The notes under the pieces are model-generated. The model was not told where the DNA came from and did not search any database. It saw only the letters and a program-made list of their open reading frames with translations. Position numbers and translations under genes: made by a program. A stretch of DNA of 64,000 nucleotides from Bradyrhizobium diazoefficiens (lineage in GTDB: Bacteria > Pseudomonadota > Alphaproteobacteria > Rhizobiales > Xanthobacteraceae): contig NZ_JAFCJE010000006.1 in NCBI RefSeq assembly GCF_018131185.1, positions 1 through 64,000 on the forward strand, given 5' to 3'. Shown piece by piece: positions 17,474-26,327 of the stretch; positions within the stretch are counted from its first letter, which is position 1; each line of letters begins with the position of its first letter.

Positions 17474-19270
17474 ATGCGACAGTTTAGGAGAAGGAAAGGT
17501 CCATTGACCAAGAATAGTTTTCTGACCATGTCCAGCGCCGCTGCGATCGTTGCAGTGTCGCTCGCTCTCTCGGCGCCGGTTCGCGCCGCCGACGAGGCCG
17601 CTATCCAGAAGTGGATCGCGGAATTTACGCCCTCGACTCTGTCGAAGGAAGACCAGAAGAAGGAGCTGGAGTGGTTCGCCAAAGCCGCCGAGCCGTTCAA
17701 GGGCATGGAGATCAACGTCGTCTCCGAGACCATCACGACCCACGAATACGAGGCGCAGACGCTGGCGAAAGCGTTCTCCGAGCTCACGGGCATCAAGCTC
17801 AAGCACGACCTCATCCAGGAAGGTGACGTCGTCGAGAAGCTGCAGACCCAGATGCAGTCCGGCAAGAACGTCTATGACGGCTGGATCAACGATTCCGACC
17901 TGATCGGCACGCACTTCCGCTACGGCCAGACCATCGCGCTGTCGGACTACATGACCGGCGAGGGCAAGGACGTCACCAATCCGATGCTCGACGTCAACGA
18001 CTTCATCGGCAAGTCGTTCGGCACGGGTCCGGACGGCAAGCTCTACCAGCTGCCCGACCAGCAGTTCGCCAACCTCTACTGGTTCCGTTACGACTGGTTC
18101 ACCAACGCGGACTACAAGGCCAAGTTCAAGGCGAAGTATGGCTACGAGCTCGGCGTGCCCGTGAACTGGTCCGCCTATGAGGACATCGCCGAGTTCTTCA
18201 CCAACGACATCAAGGAGATCAACGGCGTCAAGGTCTATGGCCATATGGACTATGGCAAGAAGGACCCCTCGCTCGGATGGCGTTTCACCGACGCGTGGCT
18301 GTCGATGGCCGGCAACGGTGACAAGGGCATTCCGAACGGTCTGCCGGTCGACGAATGGGGCATCCGCATGGAAGGCTGCCGTCCGGTCGGCTCCTCGGTC
18401 GAGCGTGGTGGCGACACCAACGGACCGGCGGCGGTCTACTCGATCACGAAGTATCTCGAGTGGATGAAGAAGTATGCGCCGCCGCAGGCGCAGGGCATGA
18501 CCTTCTCCGAGTCCGGTCCCGTGCCGGCCCAGGGTAACATCGCCCAGCAGATGTTCTGGTACACCGCCTTCACCGCCGACATGGTGAAGCCCGGCATCGC
18601 CGTGATGAACGCGGACGGTACGCCGAAATGGCGTATGGCTCCGTCGCCGCACGGCTCGTACTGGAAGGAAGGCATGAAGCTCGGCTATCAGGACGCGGGC
18701 TCGCTCACGCTCCTGAAGTCCACTCCGCCGGATCGCCGCAAGGCCGCCTGGCTCTATCTCCAGTTCATCGTCTCGAAGTCGGTGTCGCTGAAGAAGAGCC
18801 ATGTCGGTCTCACCTTCGTCCGTGAATCCGACATCTGGGACAAGTCGTTTACGGAACGTGCGCCGAAGCTCGGCGGCCTGGTCGAGTTCTACCGCTCGCC
18901 GGCGCGCGTGCAGTGGACCCCGACCGGCAACAACGTGCCCGACTATCCGAAGCTCGCGCAGCTGTGGTGGCAGAACATCGGCGATGCGTCGTCCGGTGCG
19001 AAGACGCCGCAACAGGCGATGGATGCTCTCGCCGCGGCTCAGGACTCCGTCATGGAGCGCCTGGAGAAGTCCGGCGTGCAGGGCGCTTGTGGTCCGAAGC
19101 TCCACAAGAAGGAGAAGCCGGAGTACTGGTTCGCGAAGGCCGAGAAGGACGGCACCATCGCGCCCCAGCGCAAGCTCGCCAACGAGAAGCCGAAGGGCGA
19201 GACGGTCGACTACGACACCCTGATCAAGTCGTGGCCGGCCACCCCGCCCAAGCGCGCGGAAGCGAAGTAA
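17474..19270 (+). CDS. glpV: glycerol ABC transporter substrate-binding protein GlpV
   Basis: A 598-residue periplasmic binding protein, larger than ordinary sugar-binding proteins of about 430 but normal for the GlpV family. The signal peptide spans residues 1-38 (AAAIVAVSLALSAPVRA-A). Mature-protein landmarks include TITTHEYEAQTLAKAFSEL, LYQLPDQQFANLYWFRYDW and LGWRFTDAWLSMAGNGDKG. It captures glycerol in the periplasm and delivers it to GlpPQ. ATG 17474 is preceded by GGAGG at good spacing; the upstream open frame overlaps glpU. It is the last gene of the operon and is followed by a strong terminator. Confidence 0.92.
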   Translation: MRQFRRRKGPLTKNSFLTMSSAAAIVAVSLALSAPVRAADEAAIQKWIAEFTPSTLSKEDQKKELEWFAKAAEPFKGMEINVVSETITTHEYEAQTLAKAFSELTGIKLKHDLIQEGDVVEKLQTQMQSGKNVYDGWINDSDLIGTHFRYGQTIALSDYMTGEGKDVTNPMLDVNDFIGKSFGTGPDGKLYQLPDQQFANLYWFRYDWFTNADYKAKFKAKYGYELGVPVNWSAYEDIAEFFTNDIKEINGVKVYGHMDYGKKDPSLGWRFTDAWLSMAGNGDKGIPNGLPVDEWGIRMEGCRPVGSSVERGGDTNGPAAVYSITKYLEWMKKYAPPQAQGMTFSESGPVPAQGNIAQQMFWYTAFTADMVKPGIAVMNADGTPKWRMAPSPHGSYWKEGMKLGYQDAGSLTLLKSTPPDRRKAAWLYLQFIVSKSVSLKKSHVGLTFVRESDIWDKSFTERAPKLGGLVEFYRSPARVQWTPTGNNVPDYPKLAQLWWQNIGDASSGAKTPQQAMDALAAAQDSVMERLEKSGVQGACGPKLHKKEKPEYWFAKAEKDGTIAPQRKLANEKPKGETVDYDTLIKSWPATPPKRAEAK

Positions 19271-19294
19271 GCGGCGCCTAAGTCATCAAATGCG

Positions 19295-19323
19295 AAAGGC
19301 CGGGAGCGATCCCGGCCTTTTTG
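19295..19323 (+). terminator. rho-independent terminator of the glp operon
   Basis: A perfect 11-bp stem AAAGGCCGGGA / TCCCGGCCTTT with loop GCGA, followed by T residues, 24 bases after the glpV stop. It closes the glpD-glpV transcript. Confidence 0.9.
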
Positions 19324-19359
19324 CTTTGTGCTTGTGCGACTCGCGGCCCATGCACTCGG

Positions 19360-19462
19360 TGTCATTGCCCGCAAAGGCGGGCAATCCAGTATTCCAGAAG
19401 CGGCTGAGATTGAACCGAAAGGCCGCGGCGTACTGGATGCCCCGCCTTCGCGGGGCATGACA
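19360..19462. repeat. intergenic inverted repeat, TGTCATTGCCCGC type
   Basis: Ends TGTCATTGCCCGCAAAGGCG and CGCCTTCGCGGGGCATGACA are nested inverted repeats. The inner parts CAATCCAGTATTCC and GCGTACTGGATGCC also pair (CCAGTA/TACTGG). It separates the glp operon from the convergent Old Yellow Enzyme gene. A sister copy with the same right half lies at 30732-30834. Confidence 0.8.
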
Positions 19463-19486
19463 GCCATTGTGTGGTTAGATGATCCC

Positions 19487-20587
19487 TTACTCCGCCGGCT
19501 CGGCCGCCAGCGTCGGGTAATCCGTATACCCCTTGGCGCCGCCGCCGTAGAACGTGTTCTTGTCCCAGTCGTTCAGCGCTGCGCCCTGCTTCAGTCGCTC
19601 GACGAGGTCGGGGTTGGAGATGAAGGGCTTGCCGAAGGCGATGAGGTCGGCTGCGTTGGCGTCCAGCACCTTGGTGGCGAGATCGAAATCGTAGCCGTTG
19701 TTGGCGATGTAGGCGCCGGTGAAGCGCTTGCGCAAGGACGCATAGTCGAACGGCGCGACGTCGCGCGGACCGCCGGTGGCGCCTTCGACGACGTGAAGAT
19801 AAACCAGCTTGAGCGCGCCGAGGCCGTCGACAATGTGGTCGTACAGGGCCTGCGGGTTGGAATCCGAGATGTCGTTGGCCGGCGTCACCGGCGAGATGCG
19901 GATGCCGGTGCGCTCGGCGCCGGCCTCGGCGACGACGGCCGTGGAGACCTCCAGCATCAGCTTCGCGCGGTTCTCGATCGAGCCGCCATAGGCGTCGGTG
20001 CGCTTGTTGGCGCCGTCCTTGGCGAACTGCTCCAGCAGGTAGCCGTTGGCACCGTGGATCTCGACGCCGTCGAAGCCGGCCTCGAGCGCATTCCTCGTCG
20101 CGCGCTTGAAGTCGTCGATGATTCCCGGAATCTCGGAAAGCTCGAGCGCGCGGGGTTCGGAGACATCGGCAAAGCCGCCATTCACGAACGTCTTGCCCTT
20201 GGCGCGGATCGCGCTCGGCGCCACCGGGGCGGCGCCATTCGCCTGGAGGTCGACATGCGAGATACGGCCGACATGCCAGAGCTGGATGAAGATCTTGCCG
20301 CCGCGCTCATGCACGCGGTCGGTGACTTTGCGCCAGCCGGCGGCCTGCTCCTTGCTGTAGATGCCGGGCGTGTCCTGGTAGCCTTGCCCTTGCTGCGAGA
20401 CCTGGCTCGCTTCGGTGATCAGAAGCCCTGCGGAGGCGCGCTGACCGTAATAGTCGGCTGCGAGGGCGCCGGGGACGAACGTGCCGGGAACGGCGCGGTT
20501 GCGCGTCAGCGGCGCCATCACGAAGCGGTTCGCAAGCGTGATCGGACCGAGCTTATAGGTCTCAAACAATTTGGTTGGACGGCTCAT
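19487..20587 (-). CDS. Old Yellow Enzyme family alkene reductase (NemA-like)
   Basis: A 366-residue FMN-dependent ene-reductase that uses NAD(P)H to reduce activated C=C bonds or nitro compounds. The N-terminus LGPITLANRFVMAPLTRNRA, then the active-site stretch EIHGANGYLLEQF and TDAYGGSIENRAK, mark the classical OYE family; YIANNGYDFDLA near the C-terminus belongs to the phosphate-binding part. I start at ATG 20587 (MSRPTKLFETY), the conserved beginning; the frame runs on to 20659 without support. It is a single gene. Its physiological substrate is unknown; electrophile detoxification is the usual suggestion. Confidence 0.92.
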   Translation of the reverse strand: MSRPTKLFETYKLGPITLANRFVMAPLTRNRAVPGTFVPGALAADYYGQRASAGLLITEASQVSQQGQGYQDTPGIYSKEQAAGWRKVTDRVHERGGKIFIQLWHVGRISHVDLQANGAAPVAPSAIRAKGKTFVNGGFADVSEPRALELSEIPGIIDDFKRATRNALEAGFDGVEIHGANGYLLEQFAKDGANKRTDAYGGSIENRAKLMLEVSTAVVAEAGAERTGIRISPVTPANDISDSNPQALYDHIVDGLGALKLVYLHVVEGATGGPRDVAPFDYASLRKRFTGAYIANNGYDFDLATKVLDANAADLIAFGKPFISNPDLVERLKQGAALNDWDKNTFYGGGAKGYTDYPTLAAEPAE

Positions 20588-20720
20588 TGGCAATGTTTCC
20601 AGCAGTGAGGGGTCTGGAACAGTTGTGCATTGCGATATCCAACGCAAGGGAGGAGCCATACGGAAAGCGCAGGCGACCTACGCGGCAAATCCCGCGTAGC
20701 ATAATTCATGTGCAATTCCG

Positions 20721-20750
20721 GCCGCGACAGTCGATTTCAGCTGTCGCGAC
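20721..20750. other. hairpin between two minus-strand genes
   Basis: GCCGCGACAG and CTGTCGCGAC pair 9 of 10 with a ten-base loop, just beyond the 3' end of the DUF1993 gene. No T-run follows on either strand, so a terminator role is only possible. Confidence 0.4.
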
Positions 20751-20766
20751 CGTGCGATTTCGCAAG

Positions 20767-21270
20767 TCAGTTCGCGCCCATGAAATCGCGCTTGCCGATC
20801 TCGACGCCGTTGTGACGCAAAATGCCGTGGGCGGTCGCGCAGTGGAAATAGAAGTTCGGCAGCGAGAACGCGCTCAGGAATTGCTGGCCCTTCATGGTGA
20901 TGGATTTGTCCGGTCCGGCCGGGAAGGTGACGTCTTTGGTATCGGCACCCTCGAACTGCTCCGGCTTGAACGACTTCACGTAGTCGATGGTCTTTGCCAG
21001 CCGCTGCTTCAACTCCGCAAAGCTGGTTTCGGTGTCGGGGGTCGCGGGCACCTCGCTATGGGTCAGTCGCGCACAGCCCTTGGCGGCGAAGTCGCTGACG
21101 AGCTGGACCTGCTTGGACAGCGGCAGCATGTCCGGGAAAAGGCGCGAGCCGAGCAGGACGCTGGGGTCGATCTTCCTGGCCGCGCAATGCGCCTCGGCCT
21201 TGGTGAGCAGGCCGGTGACGCTGTTCAGCATTTGCAGATAGGCCGGGACGGCCGCGTCGTAGAAGGACAT
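20767..21270 (-). CDS. DUF1993 domain-containing protein
   Basis: A 167-residue protein starting MSFYDAAVPAYLQMLNSVTG, followed by LLGSRLFPDMLPLSKQVQLV. These are the landmark segments of DUF1993, a DinB-like four-helix bundle family of unknown function. The C-terminal half contains LSAFSLPNFYFHCATAHGIL, where two histidines could contribute to a DinB-type metal site. No signal peptide is visible, so it is cytoplasmic. It is flanked by the ene-reductase and the transglycosylase on the same strand, with gaps of 109 and 179 bases, so it is probably transcribed on its own. Confidence 0.85.
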   Translation of the reverse strand: MSFYDAAVPAYLQMLNSVTGLLTKAEAHCAARKIDPSVLLGSRLFPDMLPLSKQVQLVSDFAAKGCARLTHSEVPATPDTETSFAELKQRLAKTIDYVKSFKPEQFEGADTKDVTFPAGPDKSITMKGQQFLSAFSLPNFYFHCATAHGILRHNGVEIGKRDFMGAN

Positions 21271-21379
21271 GTGATGCTCGCTTGTGAATGGGAAATCTCA
21301 GGAGAAAACCTGAGCCACTCACATGGGAGCCTCATGGAAAAATACAATCGCAGACAGCGGCTTGTGCGATGCGAAAATT

Positions 21380-22681
21380 CTATCGCACCGTCGCCTGGGG
21401 CTGCGCCTGCGCCGTGCCGCCCCGCATGCGCGCCAGCAGCTCCGCGGTTGGCCAGGAATCGGCGGGCAGGCCGAACTTGATCTGCATCGCCTTCACTGCA
21501 GTGCGGCTCAGTTGCCCCATTACGCCATCGACCTTGCCGACATTGAAGCCGGCGCGGACGAGGTGCTGCTGCAACTCCTTCAGTTCGTTGAGCGGCAGTT
21601 GCGCAACCGGCACGGCGGGCTGCCGCATCGGCGGGGCGCCGGCGATGCGGCTGGCGAGATAGGCTGCGGTGGTCGAATAGATCAGTGAGTTGTTCCACTC
21701 GGTATAGGCCGCGAAATTCGGATAGGCGAGAAAGGCGGGCCCGGTACGACCCATCGGCAATAGCAGTGAGGCGGGCAGGTCGTCGTTCGGCAGCGGCCGG
21801 CCATCGGGATAGGTGACGCCGAGTTGCGCGAATTTTGCGCGCGGCAGCTTGATCGTCAGGTCGGCTTGGTCCCACGGAAAGTTCGTGGGCGCGCGCACTT
21901 CCTGCAGCCATGGCTCGCCACGCCGCCACTTCAGTCCGTTGGCGATGTAGTTCGCGGTCGAGCCGATCACGTCGGGCGCGCTGCGCAACAAGTTGGGATG
22001 GCCGTCGCCGTCATAGTCCACTGCATAGTTGAAATAATGCGTGGGCAAAAACTGCGTCTGCCCGAGCTCGCCCGCCCAGGAGCCGATCATCTCGGATGGT
22101 GAGAGATCGCCGCGGTCGATGATCTTGAGAGCCGCGATGGTTTCCTTCTGAAACATCTCGGAGCGGCGGCAGTCGTAGGCCAACGACACCAACGAGGGCA
22201 GCGTATGCAGCGTGCCGAGCTCGGCGCCAAAGCTGCTCTCCAATCCCCAGAACGCAGCGATGACCGCCGGCGGCACGCCATATTCTTTCTCGGCGCGGGC
22301 GAACGCCGCCGCATGCATCTTGATGCGCGCCTGAGCGTTCCTGGCCGCGCCCTCCGACGCTCGGTTGCGCGAGAATTCGGTGAACACCTGGCCGAACACG
22401 CGCTGGCCGCGGTCGCGGTTGACGATGCTCTGGTCGTAGGTGAGGTATGGCGCGGCCTCGGCGAGCGCGCGCTGCGACACCCCGGCCGCGATCGCCTGCT
22501 GCTTCAGGTCGGCCAGGAAGCGATCGAAGCTCGCGCCGTTGTGGCATGAAGCCGCGCGCGGCGAAGGGGCAGCGGCCTTCGGCGCTGCGGGCCTTGCGGG
22601 AGGCGGGAGGATTTGAGCGGAGGCGGTGGCTGAGTATGCGACAAGCGCGACGGCCGCGATCAGAAATCGGGTCTGGACCAT
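21380..22681 (-). CDS. lytic murein transglycosylase (MltB family) with peptidoglycan-binding domain
   Basis: A 433-residue secreted enzyme cleaving peptidoglycan between MurNAc and GlcNAc with 1,6-anhydro product. It has a signal peptide (VQTRFLIAAVALVAYSATASA), a Pro/Ala linker, the SLT_2/MltB catalytic domain with the catalytic Glu in FWGLESSFGAELG, and GELGQTQFLPTHYFNYAVD further on. A C-terminal PG_binding_1 domain follows (LVRAGFNVGKVDGVMGQLSR). The start at ATG 22681 coincides with the signal peptide; the longer frame to 22963 only shadows the neighbouring gene. Length and domain order match alphaproteobacterial homologues. Confidence 0.92.
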   Translation of the reverse strand: MVQTRFLIAAVALVAYSATASAQILPPPARPAAPKAAAPSPRAASCHNGASFDRFLADLKQQAIAAGVSQRALAEAAPYLTYDQSIVNRDRGQRVFGQVFTEFSRNRASEGAARNAQARIKMHAAAFARAEKEYGVPPAVIAAFWGLESSFGAELGTLHTLPSLVSLAYDCRRSEMFQKETIAALKIIDRGDLSPSEMIGSWAGELGQTQFLPTHYFNYAVDYDGDGHPNLLRSAPDVIGSTANYIANGLKWRRGEPWLQEVRAPTNFPWDQADLTIKLPRAKFAQLGVTYPDGRPLPNDDLPASLLLPMGRTGPAFLAYPNFAAYTEWNNSLIYSTTAAYLASRIAGAPPMRQPAVPVAQLPLNELKELQQHLVRAGFNVGKVDGVMGQLSRTAVKAMQIKFGLPADSWPTAELLARMRGGTAQAQPQATVR

Positions 22682-22725
22682 AGGTGTTCCGGTGAGGAGG
22701 GCGTGGATTCGTCCGAAGTTTAGGT

Positions 22726-22752
22726 GAAGTGATGGCCTCGGGCCATCACTTC
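22726..22752 (-). terminator. hairpin at the 3' end of the GT2-PilZ gene
   Basis: A perfect 12-bp stem GAAGTGATGGCC / GGCCATCACTTC with a three-base loop lies 13 bases beyond the stop of the minus-strand synthase gene. It lacks a T-run, so it may be a weak or factor-dependent terminator, or an mRNA-stabilising stem. Confidence 0.5.
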
Positions 22753-22764
22753 CTCGTCGCCCGC

Positions 22765-24705
22765 CTAGCCGAACAGCCGCATCAGCAGCGCTTTCCCGAC
22801 CGGGAGCGCCCTGACGCCCCGGAAGGCGCGAACATATTCGCCCGCATAGAACGCCCTGATCGCGTGCACGCGCGTATCCATGCCTTCCTCGAATCGCACG
22901 GCGAACCCGTCGGTGGTTCGCCGCACCACGATGGCCGCGATCGGGCGGCCATAGATCCGGCATTCGATCGTGCTGCCCGGCGCCGGCGGATCGGGATCGA
23001 TCAGGCGAGCGCCCGTGATGGAGATGTCGGCGAGCCGCGCGAGATGCGACCTGCCGTCTTGGCGCACCAGGACCGGTTCATTGCGGTTGAACCGTTCCGC
23101 CTTGCGCTTGCGCGGTTGCTCGATGCAGACGAAGCAGACCACGGTGAGGATGAGCGCGTTGTAGAGGCTCCAGGCCAGGGCCAGTCCGCCATAGGCGATG
23201 TTCTCGCCGCGCTGCTGCAGGACGAAGGCATAGGCGATGGACGCGAGCGTGATGAAGAGTGCGCAGCCATAGATCCGCAGCAGCGGCCATTCGACGAAGC
23301 GCCGGTCGCGGTCGCCGCCTTTGGCGGTGACCTTGAACTTGTGTCCTTTCGGTTTCAGCAGGCCGGCGGCAACGGCCTTGAGCACGGCGGGCGCGGCGAT
23401 GAGCTGTGAGACATCCGTCATCATCGCCAGCGAGCGGCCGCGCGACAGCCAGGCCATGCTGAGACCGTTCCAGACATAGAACGGCAGGAAGACGCGCAAG
23501 AGCTCGTTGAGGTCGGCCCGCACCGCCTGGATGCCGAAAAGCAGGAACAGCCAGGGCACCACCAGGCCCGCCACCTTCGAGGTGTAGACCGCGGACCAGC
23601 TCATGAAGGCGTCGACCAGCGAGAGCCGGTCGATGAAGGACAGCTTCGAACTCCGCGAGAGCGGTCCGCTGCGGCCGCGCACGATCTGCATCAGGCCGAG
23701 GCACCAGCGGGCGCGCTGCGTGATGTATTCCTTCAGCCCTTCCGGCGCGAGCCCGATCGTCAGCCGCTCGTTGAGATAGATCGTGTTGAGCCCGTATTCC
23801 TTCAGGCGAAGGGTGACGAGGTAGTCTTCCGTCACCGAATCGGTCGGAAATCCGCCGATCTGCATCAGCCCGGCATAGCGGATGAGGGAGGAGGTCCCGC
23901 AGCAGAACGCAACGCCCCAGGCGTCCTTGGCCGGCAGCAGGATGTCGAAGAAGAAGCGCTGCTCGTCGGGCCACACGTCGGTCGCAGCGAGATTGGTCTG
24001 GATCGGGTCGGGATTGATGAAATGCTGCGGCGTCTGCACCACGCCGACCGAAGCATCGTCCATGAGCGAGGCGGTTCGTGCGAGGAAGTCGGGCCGCGGC
24101 ACGAAGTCCGCATCGAGAATGGCGACGAATTCCGGCCGCTCCGGCAGCGCGCCGACATGCTTGAGGGCGTGATTGATGTTGCCGGCCTTGGCGTGGTGGT
24201 TGTCGGGCCGCGTCAGATAATGGCAGCCGAGCTCGCCCGAAAGCCGACGCAGCCAGGGCCGCCTGCCGTCGTCGAGCACCCAGACGCGATAATGGCCGTA
24301 CGCCATACCGGTCGCGCCGATGATGGTGCGCTCGAGGATCCCTCGTTCCTCGTTGTAGGTGCAGATGAAGACGTCGATCAGCGGTGCGCGAGGATCGCCG
24401 GCGCTGCTGTGAATCTTCGCGGTGCCGGTGCGGTCGCGCGTGCGGCTCAGGAACAGCAACGACAACGCGACCGCGACCAGCGAGGCCGCTTCCAGCAGCA
24501 TGAAGGGGTAGCCGATCAGGGCATCGACGGTCAGGTGCGGCGGCGGGAGCGTCGAGGTGACGCGCCAATGGAGATAACGCAGCAGCAAGGTCACCGACAC
24601 GATGGCCAGGAGCGAGCGCGCCATCGTGCTGTCGCGCCTCAGCAGCGGCACGATCGCCATGAAGGCGCCGAGCGCGATCAGCCCGGGCGTCAGCGCCATC
24701 ATCAC
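22765..24705 (-). CDS. membrane glycosyltransferase 2 (cellulose synthase-like) with C-terminal PilZ domain
   Basis: A 646-residue processive beta-glycosyltransferase. Two N-terminal membrane helices (about 4-22 and 65-87) precede the GT2 core: DDG at 145-147, DAD at 198-200, TED at 292-294 and QRARW at 330-334, the full D,D,D,QxxRW set of BcsA-like synthases. Several membrane helices follow. The C-terminus is a PilZ domain with RKAER (RxxxR) and DISITGA (DxSxxG), the cyclic-di-GMP-binding motifs. It should therefore make and extrude a polysaccharide in response to c-di-GMP. It overlaps the HlyD-like gene by four bases. It resembles rhizobial mixed-linkage glucan and curdlan-type synthases, but the product cannot be named. 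Confidence 0.9.
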   Translation of the reverse strand: MMMALTPGLIALGAFMAIVPLLRRDSTMARSLLAIVSVTLLLRYLHWRVTSTLPPPHLTVDALIGYPFMLLEAASLVAVALSLLFLSRTRDRTGTAKIHSSAGDPRAPLIDVFICTYNEERGILERTIIGATGMAYGHYRVWVLDDGRRPWLRRLSGELGCHYLTRPDNHHAKAGNINHALKHVGALPERPEFVAILDADFVPRPDFLARTASLMDDASVGVVQTPQHFINPDPIQTNLAATDVWPDEQRFFFDILLPAKDAWGVAFCCGTSSLIRYAGLMQIGGFPTDSVTEDYLVTLRLKEYGLNTIYLNERLTIGLAPEGLKEYITQRARWCLGLMQIVRGRSGPLSRSSKLSFIDRLSLVDAFMSWSAVYTSKVAGLVVPWLFLLFGIQAVRADLNELLRVFLPFYVWNGLSMAWLSRGRSLAMMTDVSQLIAAPAVLKAVAAGLLKPKGHKFKVTAKGGDRDRRFVEWPLLRIYGCALFITLASIAYAFVLQQRGENIAYGGLALAWSLYNALILTVVCFVCIEQPRKRKAERFNRNEPVLVRQDGRSHLARLADISITGARLIDPDPPAPGSTIECRIYGRPIAAIVVRRTTDGFAVRFEEGMDTRVHAIRAFYAGEYVRAFRGVRALPVGKALLMRLFG

Positions 24706-26042
24706 GGTGCGGTCTCGTGCCGGGCAAACACGACGCGGCCCGTGCGTCCGACGGTGCAGGCGCCGGCCGCCGCATCGTGCGATGCCACGGTCACGCGATA
24801 GGGCTCCTTGCTCAGCGCATCCGGATTGATGGCGAGATTGGCCGGCGCACCGGCCGCGCCGGTCAGGTTGGCCACCGTGCCGGAGATCGGCTCACCGCCG
24901 TCATTCGGCTCGAACGTCGCGCGATCGCCGAGCTGCAGGCGGTTGTAGACGCTCTCGGTGACGTTGGCGGTGATGACGGCGCCGCTGCAATCGAGCACCT
25001 TGAGCAGGGGCTGCCCGGCCTGCACGTCCTCGCCGGGTGAGGTCATCATCTCCCAGACGCGTCCCGTGACGGGTGTCGTGATGTTGGCTTCGGACAGATC
25101 GGCGAAGCGGACCTCCTCGACGATGATCTCGTTGGCGAGCCAGGCGATCTCGGTGTCGGTGCGCGACAGATCGGCTTCGAGGTCGCCGGCACGCTGACGC
25201 ATCTCCTCCTCGCGCTGCACCGAGCTTGGCCGGTCGTTGTAGCTGTCGCCGAGGAACGAGCCGTTCTGTGCGGCGGTGAGTTCGACTTTGGCGGCATCCA
25301 GCCGCTTGCGCGCGCCGAGTTCGGTTTGCTGAGACACGGAGAGCTCGCGCGTCAGCCGCGCCAGCTCGACTGTCGAGACATTGCCGGTTTTGGCCAGTGA
25401 GGATGCGCGCTCGACGGCGGCGCTGGCTTCGTCCCGCCGCGCCGCCGCCGCCTCGATCGAGGTCTGGATCTCGGCAATGCGAGCCTCGAGCTGAAGCACG
25501 CGTCCGTCGCGGAATTGGGCTGCCTGCCGCGCCAGGTCCTTTTGCGCGGCCTGCGCCGAGGCGAGCTTGACAGCAAGGCTGGGCCGGTCGTTCTCCAGGC
25601 GCGACTTCTGTCGCCGGAGATCGTCGAGCCGGGTGCGATCGCCGCGCGAGTTGACGACACGCAGGACGACGGTTCCGGCCTCTAACCGGGCCTGGTCAGT
25701 CACGCGCTGCGCGGCAGAGACGCGGCCACCGATGGGTGTGCGCAAGGTGACGAGGCGGGAATTCAGCACGGCCTCGACGCTCGAATATTCCCAGATCGCG
25801 CGCAGCGGTAGCCAGCCAAAAACGGCGAGGATGGCAAGTCCGATGGCGATCTTGGCGCCGCGCCGCAGGTGCGGCCACCGGCGCCCTGGCTCCGGCTCCG
25901 TCTGCGCATCGGACGTTTGCTCGGGCTCGTCATGCGCGAATAGTTGCGTGTGCAGCGCCTCCTGCAAGCCCTTGGCGTCAGCTTTGCTCTCGGTAGGGGA
26001 GGGGGTGGGGTCGACCGGAGCGGCACCTGAGCGGTCCATCAT
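24702..26042 (-). CDS. HlyD-family membrane fusion protein
   Basis: A 446-residue periplasmic adaptor. A cytoplasmic N-terminus of about 60 residues precedes one membrane helix (KIAIGLAILAVFGWLPLRAIW). Then come the lipoyl half-motif TLRTPIGGRVSAAQRVTDQA, a long coiled-coil hairpin (about residues 140-310), and the second half ANITTPVTGRVWEMMTSPGE followed by a beta barrel. HlyD-like proteins bridge inner-membrane exporters to the outer membrane. It is the first gene of a two-gene operon with the GT2-PilZ synthase, with an ATGA overlap, so it probably helps polymer export or synthase stability. AAGGTG lies six bases before ATG 26042. Confidence 0.88.
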   Translation of the reverse strand: MMDRSGAAPVDPTPSPTESKADAKGLQEALHTQLFAHDEPEQTSDAQTEPEPGRRWPHLRRGAKIAIGLAILAVFGWLPLRAIWEYSSVEAVLNSRLVTLRTPIGGRVSAAQRVTDQARLEAGTVVLRVVNSRGDRTRLDDLRRQKSRLENDRPSLAVKLASAQAAQKDLARQAAQFRDGRVLQLEARIAEIQTSIEAAAARRDEASAAVERASSLAKTGNVSTVELARLTRELSVSQQTELGARKRLDAAKVELTAAQNGSFLGDSYNDRPSSVQREEEMRQRAGDLEADLSRTDTEIAWLANEIIVEEVRFADLSEANITTPVTGRVWEMMTSPGEDVQAGQPLLKVLDCSGAVITANVTESVYNRLQLGDRATFEPNDGGEPISGTVANLTGAAGAPANLAINPDALSKEPYRVTVASHDAAAGACTVGRTGRVVFARHETAP

Positions 26043-26250
26043 GATGGTCACCTTGCTGACGAGATGCCAACGGAACCGGTCAATGCGCAAGAACCCTGCG
26101 ACGTGCCCGGTTACCGCGGATTAAGTCGACGCCGCGCTTTCCAGGTTACTAACCGTCCACGTGTGTTTTGGTGTAAATCCCCGTCAAGGTTTAGCGACAG
26201 CGGAAAGGCTGCCGCACTGCCGTGGATCTGCGGCTCGGCGACGCACGAAC

Positions 26251-26276
26251 CTTGCGGTCGCCGTCGGCATCCATAT
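26251..26276 (+). promoter_or_regulatory. probable RpoH (sigma-32) promoter of htpX
   Basis: CTTG at 26251-26254 and CCATAT at 26271-26276, spaced by 16 bases, match the alphaproteobacterial heat-shock sigma consensus (CTTG, then CCATAT-like -10). The predicted start near 26283 lies about 45 bases before the htpX ATG. HtpX is a known heat-shock protease in other bacteria. The call is by eye and untested. Confidence 0.6.
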
Positions 26277-26327
26277 TTTCGCCGGAGCCGGCCGAAGGTT
26301 CGCCCGCGGCCGCCCCAGGAGACGGCC

